A DNA stretch of 48,163 nucleotides from an uncultured Erwinia sp. (GCA_913775305.1 CAJYIY010000085.1:1-48163), one strand, 5' to 3'; shown: positions 7,967-17,632, counted from the first letter of the stretch. The notes: a model not told the origin generated them from the letters alone. Translations and numbers: made by a program.

Positions 7967-8714
7967 GCATTAATTTTATCGACTTTGGTTTGAATACGGC
8001 GATGACAACGTTGGCACTTTACCTGTTATCGCGCTATACCTTTCTGAGCTGTATTATACTAAGGAGTGTTATAAGCGGAATTTAACCTGATGGCCTTCAA
8101 GGATTCATTCAGCGTATTACCTCCTGTTTTAATACATTTGCCAGTCTGCAGAGTATAACCTGAAAGGGAATTTAGCGTTTTGCAGTGGAGACCAAAATCA
8201 AAATACCGGAATAACCTGTTTCTATTTTTCTACATGTGAGTAAGGTGATAAACCACGACACTCTCAGCCATAGGATTGGTGCAAAAGTTGGGACTTCGCT
8301 CATTAGCACGGCAACCTGCTTTAGTCTTAATTTTCCATTCTATGACGTTTTATTTGCAAGTCTGACCTGCTGAATTTCACGTTCTTCAGATGGATCAGCA
8401 TTGTCAGTGAGTGCAACACCCTCAACTTCCCTTTTCACGACGATGCTGTTGCCGTCCACTGTACAGCCCCCGTTTTACGACCGTGCTCACCAAATAAACA
8501 AAACTCATATCTCCATAACGATTTTATGGCAGACAAACGGCCAACTCATCCCTAAGTTGATAGCATAGGAAAACAAAATAAATATATAAGATGCTGTTTT
8601 AATTGTAAATAAATTACCCTGCAATCGAGTTAAGGTTATGTGACTGGTGTGGATGATGGACAGCGCAAAATTTTAATCCGATAACGTTATTAATAAAAAA
8701 TCAGAGCGTACCCT
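7967..8714. other. Intergenic region with no supported gene
   Basis: About 750 bases between the sugar operon promoter and the gallate transporter, with many stops in all frames. One 39-codon minus-strand stretch (8340-8459) reads VDGNSIVVKREVEGVALTD and ends at a stop. It looks protein-like (acidic, EEREIQQ) but has no upstream frame and may be the remnant of a lost gene. AT-rich DNA with a palindromic ATAACGTTAT (8681-8690) lies just before the transporter start and could hold its promoter. Confidence 0.4.
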
Positions 8715-10094
8715 ATGAGTAATCACGACATTATCGATGTAAAAGGCTGGATCGACGGCCGCCCGATAACCGGATATCAGTGGCTGATCCTCGCCCTGTG
8801 TTTCATCATCATTATGCTTGATGGCTATGATGCAGCGGCAATGGGCTTTATTGCTCCGGCGCTGATTGAGGACTGGGGCATCAGCCGAGCGGAAATGGGG
8901 CCGATTCTCGGTGCTGCGATGTTCGGCGTGGCGACAGGCGCACTGATTGCCGGGCCCTGGTCAGATAAATTTGGCCGCAAGCGGATACTGCTGCTGTCGA
9001 TTACCGTCTTTGCCTGCTTCAGCCTGCTCAGCGCCTTCGCCCGCACGCCGCTGGAAATGGGCCTGCTCCGCTTTCTTACCGGCCTTGGCCTGGGTGCGGT
9101 GATGCCCAACTGCGTGACGCTGGTGTCGGAATATATGCCTGAACGCCGCCGTAGCCTGATGATTACCGTGATGTACAGCGGGTTTAATATTGGTTCAGGA
9201 ATGGGCGGCTTTATTGCCGCCGGCATGCTGCCTCACTTCGGCTGGCAGGCCGTGCTGGGTTTGGGCGGGGTGATCCCACTGCTGATGTTACCGCTGCTGC
9301 TGTGGCTGTTGCCGGAGTCGGCCATGTATATGGTGGTACGCAACGTCAGCCGCGACAAAATCGCTGCCACTCTGCAGCGTCTGGGCGGCCAGTTCAGGGC
9401 CGGAACGGCCTTTATCCTTAATGCGCCGGTGATCCCGAAAAAAGCACGTGTGCTGCAGCTGTTCACCCGCGGCTATGCGAGGGGAACGCTGGTACTGTGG
9501 CTGACCTATTTTATGGGGTTATTCGTTATCTATCTGCTGAACGGCTGGCTGCCGACCATTATGCGCTCCGGCGGCGTGACGCTTGAGCGTGCGGCTATTG
9601 TCGCCGGGTTGTTCCAGCTGGGTGGCACGATTGGCGGCCTGCTGGTCGGGGGATTGATGGACCGCTTTAAAGCGAAATATGTTATTGCGCTGTTCTATCT
9701 GCTGGGAAGCTTATGTCTGTTATCTCAGGGGATCTGGGGCTTTGGCCCGACGATGCTGGCGCTGCTGGTATTTACCGCGGGTATCTGCATCAATGGCGCC
9801 CAGACCGGACTGCAGGCGTTTTCTCCGGCCTTCTATCCCACCGAAATGCGTGCCACCGGCGTGTGCTGGATGCACGGCATTGGCCGCAGCGGCGCGATTA
9901 TCAGCTCTTCTCTGGGGGGCGTGCTGCTCGGCGTTTTTCCCGGGCAGACCGCTATCTTTATTGTTTTGTCGCTCCCTGCCGTTTTGGCGGCGCTTTCCAT
10001 CACCCGTCACCATCCTGCCCAGGTATCCCGTCAGGTTAAAGGCATTGACCTTAACGACCTGCCGTCCCTGTCGCGTACCCTGAATAATCGATGA
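8715..10094 (+). CDS. galT: Aromatic acid:H+ symporter (MFS), probable gallate transporter
   Basis: A 459-residue, 12-helix major facilitator of the aromatic acid:H+ symporter group (PcaK/MhpT-like). The signature DGYDAAAMGF lies in helix 1 and GPWSDKFGRKR in the loop between helices 2 and 3. A hydrophilic middle loop is followed by GGLMDRFKAKY, the second-half counterpart. It lies directly before the gallate dioxygenase gene with 17 bases between, so gallate or a related phenolic acid such as protocatechuate is the likely substrate. The ribosome site before the ATG is weak. The family call is firm and the substrate is inferred from context. Confidence 0.82.
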   Translation: MSNHDIIDVKGWIDGRPITGYQWLILALCFIIIMLDGYDAAAMGFIAPALIEDWGISRAEMGPILGAAMFGVATGALIAGPWSDKFGRKRILLLSITVFACFSLLSAFARTPLEMGLLRFLTGLGLGAVMPNCVTLVSEYMPERRRSLMITVMYSGFNIGSGMGGFIAAGMLPHFGWQAVLGLGGVIPLLMLPLLLWLLPESAMYMVVRNVSRDKIAATLQRLGGQFRAGTAFILNAPVIPKKARVLQLFTRGYARGTLVLWLTYFMGLFVIYLLNGWLPTIMRSGGVTLERAAIVAGLFQLGGTIGGLLVGGLMDRFKAKYVIALFYLLGSLCLLSQGIWGFGPTMLALLVFTAGICINGAQTGLQAFSPAFYPTEMRATGVCWMHGIGRSGAIISSSLGGVLLGVFPGQTAIFIVLSLPAVLAALSITRHHPAQVSRQVKGIDLNDLPSLSRTLNNR

Positions 10095-10111
10095 AGTAGA
10101 GGTTAAAACTA

Positions 10112-11371
10112 ATGGCAAAAATTATAGGCGGCCTGGCGGTATCACATACGCCCACCATAGGCTTCGCGGTCGACAATCATAAGCAGCAGGAAGACGCCTG
10201 GGCGCCGATTTTCGAGGGATTCGGACCCGTGCGGCGCTGGCTGGATGAGAAAAAGCCTGATGTGCTGCTGTATGTGTTTAACGACCACGTGACCTCGTTT
10301 TTCTTCGATCACTATTCAGCCTTTGTACTGGGAATCGATGACCATTACGAGGTGGCGGACGAGGGCGGCGGTCCACGCGATCTGCCGGCGATTGGGGGCC
10401 ATGCGGCGCTGTCACAGCATATTGGCGCCAGCCTGATGGCCGATGAATTTGACATGTCCTTCTTTCAGGATAAAGCGCTGGATCACGGTCTGTTTTCGCC
10501 ACTGTCAGCGCTGTTACCCTGGCAGGGCGGCTGGCCAGTGCAGATCGTTCCACTGGCGGTGGGGGTGTTACAGTTCCCCATTCCAACGGCGCGCCGCTGC
10601 TATAAGCTCGGTCAGGCGTTGAAGCGGGCGGTTGAAAGCTTCCCGGAAGATTTGAAGGTTGCGGTGGTAGCCACCGGCGGCGTCTCGCATCAGGTCCACG
10701 GTGAACGCTGTGGTTTTAACAATCCACAGTGGGATGCGCAGTTCATCGACCTGCTGATTAACGATCCTGAGCGCCTGACCGAGATCACTCTGGCTGAATA
10801 CGCCACGCTCGGCGGGCTGGAGGGGGCTGAAGTGATCATGTGGCTGATTATGCGCGGGGCGCTGTCGGCTAACGTTGAAAAACTGCACCAGGATTACTAT
10901 CTGCCGTCGATGACGGGGATTGCCACGCTGATCCTTGAAAACCAGTCGCGTGAGGCACCGGTAGATGTGCACCAGCGCCAGCGCGACAAGATCCACCAGC
11001 AGCTAAGCGGAGTAGAAAAACTGCCGGGTACCTACCCGTTCACCCATGCCCGCAGCCTGAAAGCGCTACGCATCAACCGCTTTCTGCATCGGCTGATTCA
11101 GCCAGAGTGGCGTAAGCGTTTCCGCCATGAACCCCAGGCGCTGTACGATGAAGCCGGGTTAACTGCCGAAGAACAGAGCCTGCTGAATCAGCTCGACTGG
11201 CGCGGCATGATCCACTACGGCGTCAGCTTCTTCCTGCTGGAAAAGCTCGGCGCGGTGGTCGGGGTCTCTAATCTGCACATCTACGCGGCCATGCGGGGTG
11301 AAACGCTGGAGCAGTTCCAGCAAACGCGCAACCAGCAGGTTCTTTATTCGGTAGCGGGGAGGGAAGAGTGA
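10112..11371 (+). CDS. galA: Gallate dioxygenase
   Basis: A 419-residue single-chain extradiol dioxygenase that opens gallate to 4-oxalomesaconate. Residues about 1-280 form the LigB-type catalytic domain: GGLAVSHTPTIG with the first iron-ligand His, VFNDHVTSFFFDHY near residue 56, and VVATGGVSHQVHGE near 190. Residues about 310-410 form the fused LigA-like domain (INRFLHRLIQPEWRKRF and later VGVSNLHIYAAMRG). The fused layout and length distinguish gallate dioxygenase from the two-subunit protocatechuate 4,5-dioxygenase. Its stop overlaps the start of the amidohydrolase gene. The rest of a gal pathway follows, supporting the call. Confidence 0.9.
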   Translation: MAKIIGGLAVSHTPTIGFAVDNHKQQEDAWAPIFEGFGPVRRWLDEKKPDVLLYVFNDHVTSFFFDHYSAFVLGIDDHYEVADEGGGPRDLPAIGGHAALSQHIGASLMADEFDMSFFQDKALDHGLFSPLSALLPWQGGWPVQIVPLAVGVLQFPIPTARRCYKLGQALKRAVESFPEDLKVAVVATGGVSHQVHGERCGFNNPQWDAQFIDLLINDPERLTEITLAEYATLGGLEGAEVIMWLIMRGALSANVEKLHQDYYLPSMTGIATLILENQSREAPVDVHQRQRDKIHQQLSGVEKLPGTYPFTHARSLKALRINRFLHRLIQPEWRKRFRHEPQALYDEAGLTAEEQSLLNQLDWRGMIHYGVSFFLLEKLGAVVGVSNLHIYAAMRGETLEQFQQTRNQQVLYSVAGREE

Positions 11372-12207
11372 TGTTTACCCAACCGATTATCGACTGCCAT
11401 CACCATGTTTTTGACCCGGCAAACTTCCCCTGGGCGCCGGAAAGCACCTATCACCCCACGGGGCACGAACTGGCAACGCCGGACTATTATCGCGCCGTAA
11501 TGCAGGCGTATAACATTCGCCACTCACTGCTGGTTGGCCCGACATCCGGTTACAACACCGACAACCGCTGCCTGCTCGACACCATTAAGCGCGGCGAGGG
11601 GCGGTTTAAGGGGATCGCTGTTACGCCGCGTGACGTGGACAGTGACACGCTGGCGCGGCTGAAGGCACAGGGCATTGTTGGCATTGCGCTCAACGTGGCG
11701 ATGCTGGGTACCGAACCGTTTATGCAGCTGGATGCCCTGATGGGCCGTCTGGCAGAACTGGATCTCGTTGCGCAAATCCAGGTACAGAACGATCAGCTGC
11801 TGGCCCTGATGCCGATGCTGAAGCGTACCCGCACCCGGCTGCTGATTGATCACTGCGGCCGGCCGGACGTCAGCGCCGGGCTGGCTCAGCCTGCGTTTCA
11901 GGCGCTGCTGTCTCTGGCCGGGCATCAGCGTACCTGGGTGAAACTGTCCGGGCTGGGGAAATTTTCACAACGGCCTTATCCCTACAGCGATGGTCATCCT
12001 TACCTGCTGGCACTGCTCAATGCCTTCGGTGCGGAGAACTGTATGTGGGGCTCTGACTGGCCATTTTTGCGTGCCAGTGAACGCATGGATATCGGTACCC
12101 AACTGCTGCTGATAGCAACGCTGATCCCCGATGAGCAGATGCGCCGCCAGGTGCTGTGGCATACCCCACGGCGGCTGTTTAGTTTTACTGAAGAACAGGA
12201 GTTGTGA
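11371..12207 (+). CDS. Amidohydrolase, 2-pyrone-4,6-dicarboxylate hydrolase-like
   Basis: A 278-residue amidohydrolase-2 TIM barrel. The metal or lactone-site motif [11 protein letters not shown] is at the N-terminus, [11 protein letters not shown] near residue 155 carries a conserved His, and WGSDWPFLR near 220 carries the catalytic Asp. LigI-type enzymes hydrolyse 2-pyrone-4,6-dicarboxylate (PDC) to 4-oxalomesaconate. PDC forms by cyclisation during gallate ring cleavage, so this enzyme would return side product to the pathway. The ATG at 11371 overlaps the galA stop, with GGGAAGAG before it. The exact lactone substrate is inferred from neighbours. Confidence 0.75.
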   Translation: MFTQPIIDCHHHVFDPANFPWAPESTYHPTGHELATPDYYRAVMQAYNIRHSLLVGPTSGYNTDNRCLLDTIKRGEGRFKGIAVTPRDVDSDTLARLKAQGIVGIALNVAMLGTEPFMQLDALMGRLAELDLVAQIQVQNDQLLALMPMLKRTRTRLLIDHCGRPDVSAGLAQPAFQALLSLAGHQRTWVKLSGLGKFSQRPYPYSDGHPYLLALLNAFGAENCMWGSDWPFLRASERMDIGTQLLLIATLIPDEQMRRQVLWHTPRRLFSFTEEQEL

Positions 12208-12638
12208 TGAGGACTATCTATGTGCTGAACGGCCCAAATCTCAATCTGCTGGGAACCCGCGAACCGCAAACCTACGGCAGTGACACCCTCGAAAGCGTAG
12301 AGGCACTGTGTCGCGCTACCGCAGCAGAGCTGGATGTCGCCATTGAGTTTCGTCAGACCAATCATGAAGGTGAAATGATCGAGTGGATCCAGCAGTCGCG
12401 TCTGCACGCGCAGGCGCTGGTGATTAATCCGGCCGCATGGACACACACTTCGGTCGCCGTGCGGGATGCGGTGACCGCCGTTGCGTTACCGCTCTGGGAG
12501 GTGCATATCACCAACGTGCATAAGCGTGAACCCTTCCGCCACCACTCGTATCTTTCCGATGTGGCACAGGGGGTGATCTGCGGCTACGGCATTCGCGGCT
12601 ACCGTTATGCGTTGATGGAAGCGGCGCGGGCTGGGTAG
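12207..12638 (+). CDS. aroQ: 3-dehydroquinate dehydratase, type II
   Basis: A 143-residue type II dehydroquinase. [18 protein letters not shown] holds the catalytic Tyr near residue 22. [11 protein letters not shown] corresponds to the usual [29 protein letters not shown] carries the catalytic His and the substrate-binding Arg. It converts 3-dehydroquinate to 3-dehydroshikimate. It is the last gene of the galT-galA-amidohydrolase run, starting in the stop codon of the previous gene. That placement suggests a catabolic dehydroquinase feeding quinate-derived dehydroshikimate toward gallate or protocatechuate, rather than the biosynthetic copy. A substitution (NPAAW for NPGAY) is visible in the otherwise conserved loop. 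Confidence 0.9.
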   Translation: MRTIYVLNGPNLNLLGTREPQTYGSDTLESVEALCRATAAELDVAIEFRQTNHEGEMIEWIQQSRLHAQALVINPAAWTHTSVAVRDAVTAVALPLWEVHITNVHKREPFRHHSYLSDVAQGVICGYGIRGYRYALMEAARAG

Positions 12639-12675
12639 GCCGGACAGGCCGGAGAGAAAACGCTGCCAGGCAACA

Positions 12676-13899
12676 CTATGATGGCGCACATACCTCTCGC
12701 AGGCAGCGGATCAGCGCGTCCGCTGCCGGGGAGTGCAGACAGCCGGTACGGAAGGTCAGCCCGATGGCGCGCTCGGTGTCGGGTAGCGGCACCGGCAGTG
12801 CGACCAGCTCGCCCGATGCCAGTTCAACCTCCAGCTGATGCGCGGAGACCGCCGCCAGCATGTCTGACTGCATCAGCAGCCCGCGAACCAGCGCCAGATC
12901 GCCGGTTTCCACTACCGGGTTCGGGGCAGGAATGCCCATCGCCTGAAAACTGTTATCCAGCAGTTGACGCGCCGGTGTTGCCGATCGCGGCAGTACCCAA
13001 CGTGCAGCGTGCAGGTCGTCACCGGAGAGCTGACGCCCCACCAGTGGGTGATCGCGACGCGCCAACAGCACCATGCGTTCGGAAAACAGCGTCTCACGCG
13101 TTACGTCCAGCGCCTCTTCATCGCGGCGCAGTGCGCCAAAGATAAAATCAATATCCCCGGCGCGCATTTCCGAGGCCAGGACGCCGAAAGCACTTTCACT
13201 GGTCACCACCCGCACCCCCGGATAGCGCGATGTCAGCATCACGATCGCCTGCGGCAGAATGCGCGTGCGCCCAAGCGGCAGCGCACCAACGCGCACTGTT
13301 CCCTCCAGCACACCGCGACGGGCGGCGATGTCCGCTGGAATATGGCGCAGTTCGTTCAGCGCACGACGCACATTGGGCTCAATCTCACGCCCGGCCAGCG
13401 ACGGCATCATGCCGTGCGGCGTGCGTTCCAGCAGCGCTATACCCGCACCGTTTTCCAGTACGCGCAGGGCCGCGCTGATCGCTGGCTGACTCAGTCCCAG
13501 TCGGGTCGCAACCGTCTGCATGTGCCGCGTCTGGCACAGCGCGATAAAAATTTGCAGGCGGCGCACGTTAAACAGCCAGAGCGGTTCGGCATCGCTGCGA
13601 ACGGACCCACGGCCCTGCAGCTTTATCAGACGCTGCGGAATGTGATGCAGCTCAGCGATGGCCCGCCGTGCGCGAGGCAGCACGCACTTACCGTAGTCAG
13701 TCAGCATCATACCGCCAGCGTGGCGTTCAAACAGCGGAACCGCCAGAGTGAGCTCCAGATCGCGAATTGAACGGGTGATAGCCGACTGCGTACGGAATAA
13801 TTCATCCGCAGCCCGCGAGACACTTCCCTGCGCAACGACCTGACTGAATGCCCTGATTTGCATCAGGTTTATCAGTTCATGGTTTCCATTCCCCGCCAT
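12676..13899 (-). CDS. galR: LysR-type regulator with two N-terminal HTH domains
   Basis: A 407-residue regulator, about 100 longer than normal LysR proteins. Residues about 10-70 form a first LysR-type helix-turn-helix (SVSRAADELFRTQSAITRSI) ending in LTDYGKCVLPRARRAI. Residues about 105-165 repeat the same fold (TVATRLGLSQPAISAALRVL) ending in PSLAGREIEPNVRRAL. A LysR substrate-binding domain follows from about residue 190. I placed the start at ATG 13899 behind GAGAGGG; the longer frame into the intergenic region is unlikely. It is transcribed divergently from galB and convergently with aroQ. It probably activates the gal genes in response to gallate (inference). Confidence 0.85.
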   Translation of the reverse strand: MAGNGNHELINLMQIRAFSQVVAQGSVSRAADELFRTQSAITRSIRDLELTLAVPLFERHAGGMMLTDYGKCVLPRARRAIAELHHIPQRLIKLQGRGSVRSDAEPLWLFNVRRLQIFIALCQTRHMQTVATRLGLSQPAISAALRVLENGAGIALLERTPHGMMPSLAGREIEPNVRRALNELRHIPADIAARRGVLEGTVRVGALPLGRTRILPQAIVMLTSRYPGVRVVTSESAFGVLASEMRAGDIDFIFGALRRDEEALDVTRETLFSERMVLLARRDHPLVGRQLSGDDLHAARWVLPRSATPARQLLDNSFQAMGIPAPNPVVETGDLALVRGLLMQSDMLAAVSAHQLEVELASGELVALPVPLPDTERAIGLTFRTGCLHSPAADALIRCLREVCAPS

Positions 13900-14029
13900 A
13901 AATCCCTCTCTATTTTTGCCGACGATCGAAGCCGCAATATAAATAAAACGCATACCCGCTGCAATCAAATGAATTATGCCCGCCGCGCACGCAGTGACAG
14001 CATGGAAAAAAACAGTGAAGGAAAATGCC

Positions 14030-14770
14030 ATGACTGAGAATACCCCTAAAAAATCCGCGCTGGTGGTCAGCGCTCATTCAGCTGATTTCGTCTGGCGTGC
14101 CGGTGGCGCCATCGCGCTGCACCATGCTCAGGGCTATGACGTGCATGTGGTTTGTTTGTCGTTTGGCGAGCGTGGCGAGTCGGCGAAACTGTGGCGTAAG
14201 GGCAATATGAGCGAGGAAAAAGTGAAGTCCGCACGCCGCGCTGAAGCGCTTGCCGCCGCGGAGATCCTCGGTGCCAGCATTGAATTTTTCGATCTCGGTG
14301 ATTACCCGCTACGGGCCGACAAAGAGACGCTGTTCCGCCTTGCCGACGTCTATCGGCGTGTACAGCCGCATTTTGTGCTGACTCATTCGCTGCAGGATCC
14401 TTATAACTACGATCATCCCATGGCGACCCACCTTGCGCAGGAGGCCCGGATTATCGCTCAGGCCGAAGGTTATCGCCCGGGAGAAAAGATCGTCGTCGCG
14501 CCGCCGGTCTATTGCTTCGAACCGCATCAGCCTGAGCAGTGCAACTGGAAGCCTGACGTACTGCTGGATATCACGTCAGTCTGGGACAAAAAATATCAGG
14601 CGATCCAGTGTATGGCCGGGCAGGAACACCTCTGGGAATACTACACGCGGGTTGCCCAACAGCGCGGGGTACAGGCTAAGCGAAACGTTGGCATCACCAG
14701 CACCCGTGAGATCGTTTATGGGGAAGGCTATCAGAGTATCTTCCCACGCGTTACGGAGGAGCTGGCATGA
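14030..14770 (+). CDS. galB: 4-oxalomesaconate hydratase
   Basis: A 246-residue member of the PIG-L/LmbE deacetylase fold, the family recruited as the OMA hydratase in the gallate pathway. The usual AHPDDE motif is replaced by [13 protein letters not shown] near residue 15, keeping one His and one Asp. YDHPMATH near residue 128 supplies the second metal-ligand His pair. It hydrates 4-oxalomesaconate to 4-carboxy-4-hydroxy-2-oxoadipate. The start at 14030 has GAAGGA upstream; the longer frame adds an unrelated 18 residues. It overlaps galC by 4 bases (ATGA). Confidence 0.87.
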   Translation: MTENTPKKSALVVSAHSADFVWRAGGAIALHHAQGYDVHVVCLSFGERGESAKLWRKGNMSEEKVKSARRAEALAAAEILGASIEFFDLGDYPLRADKETLFRLADVYRRVQPHFVLTHSLQDPYNYDHPMATHLAQEARIIAQAEGYRPGEKIVVAPPVYCFEPHQPEQCNWKPDVLLDITSVWDKKYQAIQCMAGQEHLWEYYTRVAQQRGVQAKRNVGITSTREIVYGEGYQSIFPRVTEELA

Positions 14771-15480
14771 CGATGATTGCGAAAAAAGGGGTCGCCGTAC
14801 GCCATATTTCCCGGGCTGCCGCAACGGACATTGATGCGCTGGCGAACGCGGGCGTTGCTACCGTTCATGAAGCGCAGGGGCGTCAAGGGCTGCTGGATCC
14901 GGCTATCCGTCCTGTCCAGCGCGATTGCGGGATTGCAGGCAGTGCGGTCACCGTTCTGGTGGCGCCAGGCGATAACTGGATGTTTCACGTGGCGGTCGAA
15001 CTGTGTCAGCCGGGCGATATTCTGGTTGTCGCACCGACCTCACCCTGTATCGACGGCTACTTTGGCGATCTGCTGGCGACCTCGCTCCAGTCGCGCGGCG
15101 TGCGGGGGCTGGTGGCCGATCTGGGCGTGCGCGACAGCCGCACGCTGCGCGCGATGGGTTTTGCCGTCTGGTCACGCGCGGTGTATGCCCAGGGCACCGT
15201 GAAAGAGACGCTGGGATCGGTCAATGTGCCGCTGATCTGCGCCGGGCAGCTGGTCTGGCCTGGCGATGTGATCGTTGCTGACGACGACGGGGTGGTGGTG
15301 GTCCCGCGTGCGTCGGCCGCCGACGTCGCGGCCAAAGCGCGCGAGCGAGAAGCGCTGGAAGAGAGCAAGCGCGCACGCATGGCGGCAGGTGAACTGGGGC
15401 TGGATATTTATAATATGCGCCCGCGCCTGGCGGAAAAAGGCCTGCGCTATCTCGATACGCTTGATCAGCTGGAGGAATAA
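14767..15480 (+). CDS. galC: 4-carboxy-4-hydroxy-2-oxoadipate aldolase
   Basis: A 237-residue class II (metal-dependent) pyruvate aldolase with the RraA-like fold. [12 protein letters not shown] is near residue 30, [16 protein letters not shown] near 95, and [15 protein letters not shown] near 112 holds the conserved Arg and Asp that bind substrate and metal. It splits CHA to pyruvate and oxaloacetate, the last pathway step. It is translationally coupled to galB (4-base overlap) and 3 bases from galD. The first Met is MTMIAKK; the Met two codons later could also serve. Confidence 0.88.
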   Translation: MTMIAKKGVAVRHISRAAATDIDALANAGVATVHEAQGRQGLLDPAIRPVQRDCGIAGSAVTVLVAPGDNWMFHVAVELCQPGDILVVAPTSPCIDGYFGDLLATSLQSRGVRGLVADLGVRDSRTLRAMGFAVWSRAVYAQGTVKETLGSVNVPLICAGQLVWPGDVIVADDDGVVVVPRASAADVAAKAREREALEESKRARMAAGELGLDIYNMRPRLAEKGLRYLDTLDQLEE

Positions 15481-15483
15481 CTG

Positions 15484-16572
15484 ATGCCCCAGCGCAGGAT
15501 CCCCTGTCTGTTGATGCGCGGCGGCACCTCAAAAGCCGCCTGCTTTCTGGCGCACCACCTGCCTGCGGAGCAGGCGCTGCGCGATCGGGTACTGCTGGCG
15601 GTTATGGGATCGCCCGATGTGCGGCAGATAGATGGCCTTGGCGGAGCCGATCCGTTGACCAGTAAGGTGGCGATTGTCAGCGCTTCCGCCCGTGAAGATG
15701 CCGACGTCGACTACCTGTTTGCCCAGGTGAATGTGGATCGGGCCAGCGTGGATTATGGTCAGAACTGCGGCAATATTCTTGCCGCCATCGGGCCATTTGC
15801 CGTCGAACGCGGGCTGATTACTGCGGGCAGTGAGCGCACCGTGGTACGTATTTTCATGCAGAACACCGGACAGATTGCCCAGGCGGAGTTTGCCACGCCC
15901 GGCGGTGAAGTTGACTACGATGGCGATCTTAAGATCGATGGCGTCCCCGGTACGGCAGGCGAGATAGTCCTGACCTTCAGGGATATTGCCGGTTCAAGCT
16001 GTGGCGCGCTGTTGCCCACCGGTCAGCCGCGCGATCGTTTTGATGGCATCGAGGTGACCTGCATCGACAACGGTATGCCGGTGGTACTGGTACGTGCTGC
16101 AGACGTCGGTTGCAGCGGCTATGAAAGCCGCGAACAGCTGGATAACGACAGCCAGCTGAAGCAGCGGCTGGAATCGATTCGTCTGCAGGCCGGGCCGCGT
16201 ATGAATCTGGGAGAGGTCAGCCAGCGAACGGTGCCCAAAGTCACCCTGCTGGCGGCAGCGCGTCACGGAGGAGCCATCAGTTCCCGAACCTTTATCCCTC
16301 ATCGCTGCCACGCCTCAATTGGCGTACTTGGCGCAGTGAGCGTTGCCAGCGCCTGTCTGATCCCGGGCAGCGTTGCCGATGGACTGGCGCGTACCAGCAG
16401 CGCGCCGCAGCAGCGTCTGAGCGTGGAACATCCGAGCGGCGAGTTCAGCGTGCTGCTGCAGCGCGAAGGGGATAATCCCCTGGCCTGCTGTGGGCTGCTG
16501 CGCACCGCGCGGGCGATCTTTATCGGAGAGGTACTTATCCCGGCGGCGGTCTGGCCACACGACGCACAGTGA
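15484..16572 (+). CDS. galD: 4-oxalomesaconate tautomerase (PrpF family)
   Basis: A 362-residue two-domain isomerase of the PrpF/DapF-like fold. MRGGTSKAACF lies at the N-terminus, GLGGADPLTSKVAIV near residue 55, and QNCGNILAAIGPF near 95 holds the conserved Cys-Gly-Asn. A second half-site CHASIGVLGAVSVA lies near 275. It interconverts the keto and enol forms of 4-oxalomesaconate before hydration by GalB. It follows galC with a 3-base gap. A PrpF role in methylcitrate metabolism is excluded only by context, since no prp genes are present. Confidence 0.87.
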   Translation: MPQRRIPCLLMRGGTSKAACFLAHHLPAEQALRDRVLLAVMGSPDVRQIDGLGGADPLTSKVAIVSASAREDADVDYLFAQVNVDRASVDYGQNCGNILAAIGPFAVERGLITAGSERTVVRIFMQNTGQIAQAEFATPGGEVDYDGDLKIDGVPGTAGEIVLTFRDIAGSSCGALLPTGQPRDRFDGIEVTCIDNGMPVVLVRAADVGCSGYESREQLDNDSQLKQRLESIRLQAGPRMNLGEVSQRTVPKVTLLAAARHGGAISSRTFIPHRCHASIGVLGAVSVASACLIPGSVADGLARTSSAPQQRLSVEHPSGEFSVLLQREGDNPLACCGLLRTARAIFIGEVLIPAAVWPHDAQ

Positions 16573-16630
16573 AACGCGACCTGAGGCAATGCCCGACCAC
16601 AACCGACAGGTCGTTTTTGCAGGAGGAAAC

Positions 16631-17515
16631 ATGAACATCACTTTTATTGGTTTTGGCGAAGCGGGTGGCATTCTGGCCCGCGATTTACAGGCGCAGGGCA
16701 ATGCGGTGACGGTATGGGACCGCAAAGCGCTCGATGCAGAGAGTTTGCCGGCGCTGCGGCAAAAGGCGCAGCAGAGCGGGGTGCGGCTGGCGGCATCGCT
16801 GGCGGAGGCACTGCAGCAGGCCAGGCTGGTGTTCTCTACCGTCACCGCCTCGCAGGCGCTGAGCGTGGCGCAGCAGGCGGCAGCGCTGCTGCACGGCGGG
16901 CAGTCTTTTCTCGATCTTAACTCAGTGGCTCCGCATACCAAACGCGCGGCGGCCGAGGCGATCAATGCACACGGTGCCGGTTATATCGATGTGGCGGTGA
17001 TGGCCCCGGTGCCGCCAAAACGCCTCGCCACCCCGCTGCTGATCGGCGGCGTTGATGCGGTGGAAATAAATGATCTGCTGCAACAGCTTGGCCTCAACAG
17101 CCGCATGTTGAGCCGCGAGGTGGGGGAGGCGTCAGCGATTAAAATGTGCCGCAGCATCATGATCAAAGGGCTGGAGGCGCTGACCACTGAATGTCTCAGC
17201 GCAGCCCGGCAGTACGGCGTAGAGCAGGCAGTCCTCGACTCACTGCACGCCAGCTTCCCCGCACTTGGCTGGAATGAACAGCTGCCGCACTATCTGATCA
17301 GCCGCGTGGCGGAGCACGGTCAGCGCCGCGCCGAAGAGATGCGAGAGGTGGTAAAAACGCTGCAGGATGTCAGTGTACCTGCCGACATGAGCGCGGCGAT
17401 CGTCACCACTCAACAGGGGCTGGTTGATGCGCTGAAAGCGCGATCGCTGCGCTACGAGCAGCTGACACCGTTCGTCTGGCAGGAGACGCTGGATAAAATA
17501 TACTCATCCCGATGA
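16631..17515 (+). CDS. NAD(P)-dependent dehydrogenase with DUF1932 domain
   Basis: A 294-residue protein with an N-terminal 6-phosphogluconate-dehydrogenase-type Rossmann fold (ITFIGFGEAGGILA, residues 3-16). A central AVMAPVPPKRLATPLLIGG segment follows, and a helical C-terminal domain carries the conserved Lys in ASAIKMCRSIMIKGLEAL near residue 175. This matches the beta-hydroxyacid dehydrogenase superfamily with a DUF1932 C-terminal domain. AGGAGG lies 7 bases before the ATG. It closes the galBCD run with a 58-base gap. Its reaction is not known; it might oxidise or reduce a hydroxy-oxoadipate or shikimate-type side product (inference). Confidence 0.78.
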   Translation: MNITFIGFGEAGGILARDLQAQGNAVTVWDRKALDAESLPALRQKAQQSGVRLAASLAEALQQARLVFSTVTASQALSVAQQAAALLHGGQSFLDLNSVAPHTKRAAAEAINAHGAGYIDVAVMAPVPPKRLATPLLIGGVDAVEINDLLQQLGLNSRMLSREVGEASAIKMCRSIMIKGLEALTTECLSAARQYGVEQAVLDSLHASFPALGWNEQLPHYLISRVAEHGQRRAEEMREVVKTLQDVSVPADMSAAIVTTQQGLVDALKARSLRYEQLTPFVWQETLDKIYSSR

Positions 17516-17632
17516 ATTATATGAATACAGGTATGCGTTTCTTTTATCGTCTGTTGTTTACATTCATGCAGCATCGTAACGTTCAGAAGACAAGATGTCG
17601 CCTGAAAACGGACTCAGAACCTCTCCCATCAG

